NCBI GenBank assembly: GCA_916048055.1
Contig: CAJZHL010000022.1
Coordinates: 21,510-85,509, forward strand
Source: Pedinophyceae sp. YPF-701
Taxonomy: Eukaryota > Chlorophyta > Pedinophyceae
Length of the DNA: 64,000 nt
Direction of reading: 5' to 3'
Made by a program: the position numbers and the translations under genes. Every line of letters starts with the position of its first letter. The stretch's first letter is position 1. Shown one piece after another: positions 44,867 to 54,630 of this stretch. The notes beneath the pieces are model-generated. The model was not told the DNA's origin. It made no database searches and saw only the letters and a program-made list of their open reading frames with translations.

Positions 44867-46872
44867 CTAGTTCGCGCCCGCTGCCTCCTTCAGCACGGCC
44901 TCAGCTTCCTCGCAGATGAGCTGCCAGCACTCGGCCACGTGCACCGCGCCAGTGTTGGTGCCGCCCACCGCCAGCCGCAGCGTGAACTTGCCGTCGAGCG
45001 AGGTCCCCGTGAGGAACGTCTTGCCCGTCGCGTTCAGGCGCTCGAGGAGCTCGGCGTTCGCGGCGTCCGGCGCCCCGCGCAGCCGGAAACAGACCAGCCC
45101 GAAGTGGCGGTCCGCGCACACCTCGAACCTCTCGTCCGCCTCGACCCACGCTTCGAAGTCCGCAGCGAGGCCCATGTGGTGCCGCATGTACCTGCGCGGA
45201 GCGGAGTATACATGTATTTGTGCTCCATACGTATGTCTGGAGTACAAACATAATGTCCCCGTTGACAAAACTGGTGTGCTGCGTACCCGCGGATGCCCTC
45301 GGCGCCGTACGTCCGGAGCACGAGCCAGAGCTTGAGCGCGCGGAACCGCCGTCCGAGCGGCACCTGCCAGTCCTTGTAGTCGGTCACGGCGCCGGCGTCG
45401 GTGGCGGCGTTGCGCAGGAACTCCGGGTTGAGCGTCAGGGCGCGGACGAGCGGCGCGCGGTCCCGCACGTACATCGCGGACATGTCGAAGTTGACCAGCA
45501 GGCCCTTGTGGGGGTTGAAGTCGATCGAGTCCACCTTGTCCACTCCTGCGAGGTGGTGCCGCAGCTCGGGCAGGACCATGCACGAGCCGGCGTACGCGGC
45601 GTCGATGTGCGTCCACATGCCGTGCTTGGCCGCGACGTCCGCGACCGCGGGGATGTCGTCCACGGCGCCCGAGCTCGTCGTGCCCAGCGTCGCGCAAACA
45701 AAGCACGGCACGAGACCCTTCGCGATGTCTTCCTGGATGATCCTGCGCGCGGACAGTGGAGGACAGGCTGCATGAGCCCCTGCGATGCGAGCTGCGAGGT
45801 TCCCGCGTCCGGAGTGCGACGGAGGGGGGTGTTATTTGCCTGTCGAGGGCGTCGCCGGTCATGCGGTAGCCGTTCTCGCCCGTCGTCGGAACGGTGCGGA
45901 AGTGGTGCACTCCGGCGACGGCGCACGCCTTCTGCACGCACGAGTGCGCCTGGTCAGACGCGTACGCCACCAGGCGCCCCGCGACCTCGTTGGCGTCCTC
46001 CCCCGGCCCGACCTTCGACCCGGTTTGCGCCTCGTCCTTCGACGGCGCCCCGGGCGCCCCGAGCAGCGACGCCGGCGGGCCCACCGCGCGCGAACGCGCC
46101 GCGAGCAGCGCCACCAGCGCCGCCTCGCTGGCAGTCCCCTGAATCACTCCCCGTGCCCGTGGCAGAGAGGAACGAGGCCGGGAGACCCACGAGCTGCCCG
46201 AGCCAGTCGAGCGCGACGGTCTCGAGCTCGGTTGCCGCAGGACTGGCGATCCAGGAGAATCCAATGCAGTTAATAGCCGCAGAGAGCATCTCTCCAAGCA
46301 TGCCGGGGCCGCTCGAGTTGGCGGGGTAGTACGCGAAGAAAGACGGGTGCTGCCAGTGCGTGACGCCTGCGCGGCGCGGGGGGGACGTGCGGGGCGTGTT
46401 GGCTATGATTCCTCACGGCGCCGCTGATGATGATCAATTACAAGTGCTTTTGCGGGCGTGAGGGTCGCTGGAGGGGGTTCGCGTGCGGGCGCGCACCTGG
46501 CATGATGAGACCTTCGAGGTCGCGCATGCAGGCGTCCCATGACTCCCCCTGCTCGGGGCAGGAGGTGGGCAGGGCACTCATGAGGTACCCAGGCTCGACC
46601 TGGGACCGCACAGGCCGCTCCTCAACCGTCGTCATGTAGTCGGCGATCCAGTCTACGACCTCGTGCGCCGCGGCACGGAACTCCTCGGGGCCCATCGGGT
46701 GCGCGAACGCGCCCGTGTCGGCAGCGGTGCGCTCCGTGGATGCACTCTCCGCAGCGGCAGACGCCGCAGGGGGACGCTGGGCTTGCGTGGCGACGGAACC
46801 GCGCTTGCTCTGGCATCTCGCCGCGGGGGGAGCCGCGGCGGCCCCGGAAATCGCGCGAACGGGGGCCGTCAT
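44867..46872 (-). CDS. Aromatic-L-amino-acid decarboxylase (group II PLP) with apparent frameshift
   Basis: Minus-strand exons are 46497-46872, 45840-46366, 45287-45742 and 44867-45191. The family order is intact: [90 protein letters not shown], the PLP-lysine segment [15 protein letters not shown], and a C-terminal domain. The enzyme should decarboxylate tyrosine, DOPA or tryptophan. Two oddities: the frame changes by one base at a G run (46149-46152) between SFLSATGTG and GVIQGT, where two more Gs would restore it; and the residue after the PLP lysine is Gly instead of the usual Trp. Intron 2 has a GC donor (GACAG|GCAAAT). The first ~60 residues are a low-complexity extension. Confidence 0.85.
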
Positions 46873-47472
46873 GTTTGTGGCCGAAACCAGGGGGCGCTCG
46901 TTGCGGCTTTAGAGGGTCGTTTGGGATCGTCAACGGCGGTCACGAACCTTCGAAACAACGAGGATGTGCCGTCGACACGCAAGGCACGGGCATGTGATGC
47001 CCACAGAACGCTCCGAGACCCCCCCCGGACCCTTCGCAGCCCCTTCGCGACCCCCCGGCCGATCCACACACCCGCCCTCCGCCGCGCGCGCGCGCGCGAC
47101 CGCTTGCGCTGCCGTCTGCGATCGGCCCGCGCGGCCGTCTGCTGCGACACACACCGCCCGCGTCGCTTCAACTCGCTGTGGCAACACTGCATCTTCAAAC
47201 AACGATCCAACGCTCGTCGGGGCCTCGGACTGGGCCGCCACGCGCCGTGTGCGCGGCCCCACGGCAGGGGCGCCCCAGGCGGATCCACGTGCGGTCGCCC
47301 GCCTCGAAACATGCGCCAGGGAAGGTAGAACACCACAACGGGGCTGTGTGATCCCTCGGGGGGTAGAAGTGCTCGCTGGCATCGCGGCGGCGGGCCAGTC
47401 GGCGCGCGGCGTCCTCGGGCAACGCGTTGGGTCCATTCGAGCGCCTGCACCGGTGCGGCGGGCGGCACCTTG
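46873..47472. promoter_or_regulatory. Divergent promoter region (decarboxylase / TRM5)
   Basis: 600 bp separate two divergent start codons. A (CG)n stretch with CGCGCGCG lies at about 47085-47100. No conserved frame or other motif is recognised. Confidence 0.4.
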
Positions 47473-49562
47473 ATGCTGCGGCAGGCCGCGCGGCCCGTCT
47501 CCTGCCACGTGACGTCCGCGCGGCGAGCGCTCGCATTCTCGGTTTGGCGCCCGCGGGCGGGCGACAGAGAGCTTAGAGAATCATCTGGTGCGCAGAAGGT
47601 CGCGGCGGCCTGCCGTCCGCGGGCGTACCCGCCCTGGTGTGCTGCTGCACTTTCGTCGAAGCGGCGTGGCGTGATGGCGACAGCGCGGAACGGGGTCGGG
47701 GTGGCAGCCACAGAGGGCCATGATACCAAGGATGACGGCGAGCTGCCGCCGCTCGTCGATTACGTTCTAGATAAGTCGGCGTTCCGCGAGGAGCGTCCCT
47801 GCACCGCTCTGCGGGTGCCGGCGAAGCGCACCGGGGAGATCATGGCGGCCGTGCGGCCGTACCTGTTCAAGGTACCTCGCATGCGAACCGTGGTGACGGA
47901 TCCCGCGACGCCGGACACCCGCATCGTCGTGCTCGCGGGCCCAGTGGACCTCTCCCTGAGCCATCTTGCGGCGGACGTGCGCGAAAAGATCGTCTCCGAC
48001 GCGGACATCCAGGTCATCAAGGTGCGCCTCGCTCCCCCCACGCTGCTTCACCACGCAACCGGACCCACCCGCGAACCACGCCAGTCACACACGCAAACGC
48101 GCTCTGCGGTCGCTCACGCTGCGCCGCGGACCCGCGTCCGCCCGCAGCACGTGTACGAGATCCCGTACGAGCACTTCCAGACGGACCAGGTCCTCAAGCG
48201 CATCCTCCCGGACGCGCGGGAGGTCCCCACGGCCTTTGAGACCGTCGGGCACATCGCGCACCTCAACATCCCCCGCGAGCTGATGCCCTGGCGCAAGGTC
48301 ATCGGCGAGGTCGTCCTCGACAAGAACCCCGCGATCAAGACCGTCCTCACCAAGGTCGGCGCCATCGAGAACGAGTTCCGCGTGTTCCGCTCCGAGGTGC
48401 TCGCGGGGGAGCCCGACCTGGTGGCGACCGTGACGCAGGGCGGGCTGAGGTTCCGGCTGGACTTCGGAAAGGTGTACTGGAACTCGCGCCTCGAGGGCGA
48501 GCACGAGCGGCTGTCCTCCAAGTACTTCCGTGCGCGCCCATTCCCCCACCAAAACACCCCCACCCCGCTCCTGATGCGCCGACGGCGACGGCGCTGCGCG
48601 TCCGGCCCAGCCCTGCTCGTGGTATTGGCATTGCACGCCCGGCGAGCGCGCCGGTTGGATCCGCGCCGGCGGCGCCGCGTGACGACGGTTGCTTGCTGTG
48701 GTGGCGGTGCGTGCGCAGGCGAGGGGCAGGTGGTCTGCGACATGATGTGCGGCGTCGGGCCGTTCGCCGTGCGCGCCGCGGCGCGCGGCTGCGAGGTGTG
48801 GGCCAACGACCTCAACCCTGAGTCAGTCAAGTGGCTCCGCATCAACGCGCACAAGAACAAAGTCGGGAAACGCGTGCGCGCGTTCAACGCGTGCGGCCGG
48901 ACCTTCCTGCGCGCTCTCGCCGGGACTCTGCGGCCTCCGCCCGCGCCGGCGGACGGCGAGGGTGCGCCCGCTTCGCCCCGTAAGACTAGACGCGCTGACA
49001 TGATTCATGTCATCAGATGCAGCCTCGTGCGTGCCGCCGCGGGGCCGAACCGCCCGAGCGCCCCCGCCGTGCTGTGCAGGGGGCGTGAGCATACCTGAGG
49101 GGGGGGTGTATTTCGACCACGTCGTCATGAACCTCCCCGCGTCGGCCGTTGAGTTCCTGGATGCGATGGCCGGCGCGTTCCCCGCGGAGCGCTTCCGGGG
49201 CCGCATGCCGCTCGTCCACGTGTACACCTTCCTGCGGGGAACCGAGGAGGAGGCCGTCGCGAACGTCCGGTGCGCGCACGCGGCCCGGGCGGCCGTTGCC
49301 TCTCCGCTGCCACCATTGAGCGCGTCAAGTGACCACCCCCGGACAGCAACCACCGCCCCGCAGGTCCGTCGTGGAGCAGCACCTCGGGGGCCCTCTCGAC
49401 GGCCCTCCGGAGGTGCACAACGTGCGGGACGTGGCCCCGGGCAAGCACATGCTGTGTGTGTCGTTCCGCGTGCCTGAGGCGATCGGACTGGCGAGGAGCG
49501 ACGCGGCGGTCGCGGGGAGGAAGCGGAAGGCCAGCGGGGCGCCAGGGAACGCCGCGCCATGA
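47473..49562 (+). CDS. TRM5: tRNA (guanine37-N1)-methyltransferase TRM5
   Basis: Exons 47473-48021, 48148-48529, 48719-49026, 49100-49269 and 49364-49562 give 535 residues with consistent phases. Trm5 signatures are ordered: the D1/D2 region with HVYEIPYEHFQTDQVLKRIL and GHIAHLNIPRELMPW; VGAIENEFRVFRSEVLAGE; the AdoMet motif VVCDMMCGVGPFAVRAA; ANDLNPESVKWL; FDHVVMNLPASAVEFLDA; and the closing VRDVAPGKHMLCVSFRVPEA. It methylates N1 of G37 next to the anticodon and prevents frameshifting. A ~65-residue Arg/Ala/Ser-rich N-terminal extension before the second Met (47674) suggests mitochondrial or plastid targeting by the long form. The junction at 49026/49100 is the least certain, because an alternative acceptor exists upstream. 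Confidence 0.93.
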
Positions 49563-50809
49563 GGCGGCCGGGCCGCGGAGGGCGTGTGCGGCGATGGGGT
49601 ACGTGCGCACAGCGGAGGCGCGGAATGGGCGCGCGGGTCGAGGCGGCGGGTCGCTGGTGCGCGCCACGAGCACGAGCAACTCGTCTGGCAGTGCGAGAGA
49701 CGGCCGCGCGTGGTGAGGGCTGCGTCGTCGACGACGGAGGTGCGGTAGTTGGCAGGTGACCTGGCAGCGCATGGCGCGCCTCGGGGAAGGCCGCCTTGTG
49801 ATTGCGACGCGATAATTCGGAGGTAGATCTTAAATCGGAGCTGCACGAGCGGCGCAACTCGGGCGCCCGCTAACTGGCTCAATGAGTCATCCGCCGAGCC
49901 TCGACATGACTACCCCTCGGCGCCGCGCCGACGGAGCCCGCGGGGTGCTCAGTGCCGCGCGGCAGCGCTTGCACGATACAAGAGGTCGTCGGCCAGCTAC
50001 CGGACACGAAAGGCCTGCGTGTCCCGTCCCTGCAGCAAGCTCCCGAGTGGACAGTCGTGAACAGCCGGTGCGTTGCGCGACGAATCGCTCGTGCTGCACG
50101 CTCGTGCCTCAGGCATCGCTCCCGCGTGCGCCGCTGCTGGGCCGCTCGTACCCCCGCGGCGCCCGGGCATCGTGGCTCAGCGCGTCTCTGCTGACCTGGC
50201 CTCGCAGCCGCCGCAGACCGCAGAGTCGCTCTCACGGCGGCCTAGTCTTCGAGTGAGGCCGCCGCTGGCGGCCGGATAGCGCGCATGCAGCCCGCGCGCC
50301 GCCTCGCGTATGGCATCATCATGGCTCGGAGCAGTCGCCAAAGCGTGCCTGCCGGGCGGCACGACGAATGATTCGTTGCGCATCGCGTTCGATTGCAGGC
50401 GAGCAACTCGTCGAGGGCGACCCGTCGGGCTCTGACGCTTCGAGGAATTCGCTGAGCGCGCCTTGACAAACGACCGTTCACTCCCTTCGCGCCCGGCACG
50501 ATGGGCTGCTTCTCCTTCCGGCGGGCCGCCGCCGCCTCTCGAGACTATCGCCATTCCTCCAAATCAGCTGTCGACACCGGCGATGACACGGAAGGTGCGC
50601 GCAACCGCGTCCCAGGCCCGTCTGAGTCCGCGTGCTGCTCCGCGCGGGCGAACGTGCACCTGCGGGCAGCAAGACGGCCACTATGACTTTACAGCAACCC
50701 GAATTCATCGCTCTCGCCGCAACTTGCCCCCGCGCCGCCTCCGTGGCGCGGACGGTCAGAGCCAGAGCGGGCCCCGCTCACTTCGCGTTCCCGGCCCTGC
50801 CTCGCAGTG
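49563..50809. other. Gene-poor stretch downstream of TRM5
   Basis: No frame with family motifs was found on either strand. Composition is somewhat less GC-rich than in the genes, and short open frames overlap in all six frames, as random GC-rich DNA produces. Confidence 0.4.
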
Positions 50810-51217
50810 ATGCAAACTCCAAAGAGCAACAGACGTAGCACCCTGCCGGTGGACTACTCCGACAGTCGGCAGCGCCGTCTGTCGCGGCAAATCACGCCGC
50901 ACACGTCGCCGTGCACCGCGCACCTCGCGAATGCGTCATCCGCGCCGGAGGCCGGGCTGGCGGCGCAGGGGCGCTCCTGCAACGAGAGCAAGGGTGCGGT
51001 GCACGTGCGCAACGTCCACTCCCGCAGCACCGCGGACGTCGGCACGCCCGCGTGCGGGTTGGCGCAGGAGCACCAACGCTTGGCAGCGAAGCAGCGCGCA
51101 GCCGTGCAGCTCGTCTTGGACGGGCTGGCGGACGGGAGCCAGAAGCACGACTCGACGCGCTCGAACTCGCGTCGCCCCCGGCAGAGCAGGCGAGTCCCCG
51201 GTCACGAAGCATGGTGA
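50810..51217 (+). CDS. Hypothetical small protein (weak)
   Basis: An ATG at 50810 opens a 135-residue frame with mostly G/C third positions and no strong low-complexity bias. It contains HLANASSAPEAGLAAQGRSC and LAQEHQRLAAKQRAAVQLVL, which would form an amphipathic helix, and a basic tail. No family is recognised and no intron evidence helps. It lies alone in a gene-poor island. A non-functional open frame is equally possible. Confidence 0.22.
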   Translation: MQTPKSNRRSTLPVDYSDSRQRRLSRQITPHTSPCTAHLANASSAPEAGLAAQGRSCNESKGAVHVRNVHSRSTADVGTPACGLAQEHQRLAAKQRAAVQLVLDGLADGSQKHDSTRSNSRRPRQSRRVPGHEAW

Positions 51218-52277
51218 CGCTCGTTACGTCGCGCACGCGAACGCTCGTCGGCCGCGCTGGCGCGCCGCCTTGCCTCACGCCTCCCCGGCCCTCGACGGAT
51301 CGCGCGCAGGCCGCTGTTGCCGTCCGGAGTCGCGCTCAAGATCCACAACTCGGCCAGTATGATGGCGCAATCGGGGCTCGTCTCCGCGCGCGCCTCCGCC
51401 GGGGACACGTCGATCAAGTCGCACGACGCCTGCAACTTCATCCGCGCGTACCCGATGACGCGCTCCACGTCGATCGCCGCCGGCGGCCCCCTGGCGTCTC
51501 TCGTGCGCTGCCCCTCTGGAGAACAGCACCCGCGGCGCGGGTCCGCGGTCTGTTCCACCCCGGGCATCAGCCGCCTCAGCCACACCGCGCCGCGCTACTG
51601 CGCGGACGCCAGGCCCAACCTCCGGGTGACGACCGAGGTGGCCGAGTAGCGCGTGCGTCGGCCTTACAGGGCCCGCACCGCCGCCGCCGGCCACGACCGG
51701 CGCGTCGGAGTGTACGTCACCGGCAGCTTGCCGTGCGCCTTGTTCTCCCCTCTTATTCCCCAGACTCCCCCTCTACTGGACCCTCGAGCGGACCACAACA
51801 CAACTCTTGTTACCGCCCCCCCCCCCCTCGAGAGGACCACACCATCGGTGTCCTTGAGGTCTCCTTGAACCGTCTCCTTGAACAGAATCCTTGAGCAGTC
51901 TTTCAGGCCCTCACCCGGCCCATTCGCCCCCGTGTTGCCCACCCCTAGGCAGAACTGTTTTCGAACCCCACTCACGCCGCGGCCGCCGGCGCCCCACGGC
52001 CCGGCTCCGCGAGTTCCTTCCACGTCTCCAACGACACCTTCCCTCAGTGACGAGAGCATACCAAGCTGGCGAAGCGCGCAGCGGCAAGCGACCGCAACCA
52101 ACACACGTTGCGTATTTGCCCCCCCCTGCGTTGAAAACGCCTCGTCGAACCAAGCCGCCCCTCCTGCTCTACCCGAACCCTTTCCCCTCCCGGAACTCTC
52201 TGTCGGCGCAATTTCGAATCATCGCGCCTCCACATGATCGCCGCAGGCTCCTAATGCGGTGACCAAACTCAACGACA
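51218..52277. other. Gene-poor stretch with a poly-C run
   Basis: No supported gene. On the minus strand, about 51320-51480 reads as an open stretch with IDVERVIGYARMKLQASCDL, which has a protein-like look but no flanking exons I could join. A run of about 14 C lies at 51812-51826 and a (CTCCTTGA)-like repetition at 51849-51897. Confidence 0.35.
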
Positions 52278-52557
52278 TTTTGCACCCGAGCAACCCACCA
52301 CAGCGCAACCCTGCCTGAATCCCAGGCCCGCGGTCCGTCGCTGTTTTTGCCACCCAATGTATGCACCACAATGGCCCCCCGGGCGACCCTTTCGCCCCCC
52401 CAACAAACAACACACCTTTTTGCACCCGAGAAACCCACCATAGCACGACCCGGCCTGGATCCCAGACCCGCGGCCCGTCGCTGTTTTTGTCGCCCAATGT
52501 ATGCACCACAACGGCCCCCCGGCCGACCCTTTCGTCCCGCGCAGGGCTCACCTTCCA
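52278..52557. repeat. 140-bp tandem duplication
   Basis: Two diverged copies of a 140-bp unit start at 52278 and 52418. Both contain TTTGCACCCGAG, CCCGCGG and CCGTCGCTGTTTTTG, followed by CCCAATGTATGCACCACAA and GGCCCCCCGG. I estimate about 85% identity by eye. The unit has no coding sense and is probably a decayed repeat family member duplicated in place. Confidence 0.85.
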
Positions 52558-52637
52558 GCAGTTGACCGCAAGGTCGTGCCCGGACAGTTGCGCGCGAATC
52601 GCGCAACCGCACCGCCGCCAGCAGCCTCGACACGGCT

Positions 52638-52680
52638 CGCAGCGCAGGCAGCGCAGGCAGCGCAGGCAGCGCAGGCAGTG
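52638..52680. repeat. Short tandem repeat (GCGCAGGCA)n
   Basis: Four to five copies of a 9-bp unit, GCGCAGGCA, in tandem with one degenerate end copy. In the plus frames it reads as repeats such as AQA, but nothing around it looks coding. Confidence 0.85.
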
Positions 52681-52984
52681 CGAGAAGCCTCCCTCTCCTG
52701 CAACCCCCGACCGCCCTCCTGTCCAAGTCCATGGCAGAGAGGTAGGAAGCGCAGCAGTAGAACAGCGCTCACCTGCTCACATCACACTCCCTCCCTCGCC
52801 CTCCAGCCACCCTAGGCGTCCCGCCGCGCAGCCACCCACAAAGCTTCCCATGAACGAACACCACCTCGTTCCGTTTGGGGCTCTCCGCGCACCATGCCGG
52901 CTGTGCTGTTCGACCTGAACGAACTGCGCACCTGTGTTCTTCGCCCGCGCTCCCGCGCCCCAGCAAGGCCCGAGGGCAGTCTGG

Positions 52985-53949
52985 CGGCGTGCCCTAATCC
53001 TGGGGGAGCGTAGCAGCTATGTATCCGTAGCAGATACGCGCACATCTACGCGAGATCTACGCCATGGCTACGGATACGTAGCCCCCATGTAGCTGCCGGA
53101 GGCGCGCCGATGCCTAAGGTGAAGATGATGTGACATGAACACGACGGGCGTCGCTGTGACATGACACGTCTCGCTGAAGTAGACGCCCTTTGCCAGGTGC
53201 ATCGTGTTGTTCGCTTCAAGCGGCGTTCGTCAGCCCGACTTGAGTGGGCCGCGGCCCCGGGGGTGTGGGGCCTTTGAAAGAATGCCGCGACGACGGCGCT
53301 CAAGGGGCCGCGGTGCTGCCCGTGCGACCAGTTTCGTCAACTTGGACCCGATGGTGGACGCTGCAATGCGCCGAGGCTGCTCTTCTGCGCCCAGGACGCC
53401 CGGGACCAGGCCTTGGTGCAGCGCGACAACACAGGTGCGCCGAAACCGTGCGTTGTGGGTGCCCTTCAGGCCTTCCGCCTGACTGAGAGAAGCATTTAGC
53501 GACAAAGGGGCGCTACGCGTGGCAGGTGGTACGAAATCGACAGCAGAGGCCCTTGGCGGGCGCATGCATCCCAGGTGTAAGAGCTCAGCTGCTGTGCCGT
53601 CGTCTGTGGCCACGAAAGCGCCTTCAGCCTCATGTCCCGGGGTGCTTTATGGGTTGTTGATAGCGGCAGAAGGGAGATGTTTGCGTCTTCGCCACACATG
53701 CTTGCGGCTGACGGTCCTCTGTGGCTGGTGTGCAGAGCCAACGACTGAACGAGCCCACACATATGAAATTCATATTCAAAGAGCAAGTGGGAGTTGCTAG
53801 ACAGCTGAATGCGTTGCGAAACGCTCTCGCGCCTGCAGCATCGCAGTGCAGCTGCAGCGCAGCCCGCCGTAGACAATATGCGTAGCTAGCGACACAGGGT
53901 CCGTAGCTGCGACGAAAAAGCTACGCTCCCCCAGGATCAGGGCACGGCG
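52985..53949. mobile_element. MITE-like non-autonomous DNA transposon with 30-bp terminal inverted repeats
   Basis: The left end, 52985-53014, reads CGGCGTGCCCTAATCCTGGG followed by GGAGCGTAGC. The right end, 53920-53949, is its reverse complement at 28 of 30 positions. Subterminal sequence is also structured: GCTATGTATCCGTAG near 53016 is nearly the inverse of CTACGGATACGTAGC near 53070, and GTAGC/TACG motifs cluster at both ends, as in many MITEs and hAT-type elements. The 900-bp interior has no transposase-like frame, so mobility would need a transposase in trans. No clean target-site duplication is visible, so the exact outer ends are uncertain. Confidence 0.75.
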
Positions 53950-54630
53950 TGATGCTGATCACGGCCCAACCACGACAGCCTCGTGCCACAGCAGCTCTGC
54001 GATGAACCCGAACGCAGCCTGAACTCACGACAGTCCCCGCGCAGGAGGAGGTTCGCGACCCTGTTTGTAGCCACCGCCCTACATAGTAGGAGTGACACTC
54101 AACGCAGGTTAACTACTAGTCTCTAAGAGAACCATGTGCCCCCCCCCGCTTGGGGCGCACGGCTCTCGGCCGCTACCGTCACGTTCCCGAGCGCGGACCC
54201 TGGCTCGAGGATCAGCAAGAACGGCGAATGTGACGTTCGTGTGTGCATCGTGCGTCAACCTCGACCCTGCCGCCCGCGGCCTGGAAGCTCTCGCAGCGTG
54301 GTGGCCCCCGCAGGCTCCTCCGTCCATCCCCGCTGCGTTCTCGACGCACACCGTTGCTCTCGGCCGTCCCTTCTCCCTCGCAACATACTGTGCCCTCAGT
54401 GGGCACACTTGTTCTACCGAATGTTACTGAAAATTTCCTCTGTCGCGCTTCCGACTCAACACCACCCGAACCAGCACGCCGGCCCTCGCATCGCGCACAT
54501 CGCCGCACGGCCGGTCGTCATCAGTCGCGCTCCTCCTACAAGCTCAGTCAGACAGGGGGAAACAGACAGCCCTGAATCACAGGATCTAATTGTCCCCCGC
54601 AGGCCGAGGCGAGGCGGCCCCGGCGTCGCC
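53950..54630. other. Intergenic, 3' flank of threonyl-tRNA synthetase
   Basis: No gene is supported. The sequence is less GC-rich than the genes, and an open plus frame that crosses it has no recognisable motif. It probably holds the 3' untranslated region of the ThrRS gene next to it. Confidence 0.4.

Noticed and set aside
45180-45286. A mobile element in decarboxylase intron 3, suggested by palindromic ATACGTAT and ATACATGTAT words
   Set aside because: The intron is only ~95 bp with normal boundaries, and the palindromes are too short to be terminal repeats.
51320-51480. Coding exon on the minus strand (IDVERVIGYARMKLQASCDL)
   Set aside because: It looks protein-like, but no neighbouring exon, start or acceptor in phase could be joined and no family fits.
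52638-52680. CRISPR-like array
   Set aside because: The 9-bp units are contiguous without spacers, and the genome is eukaryotic.
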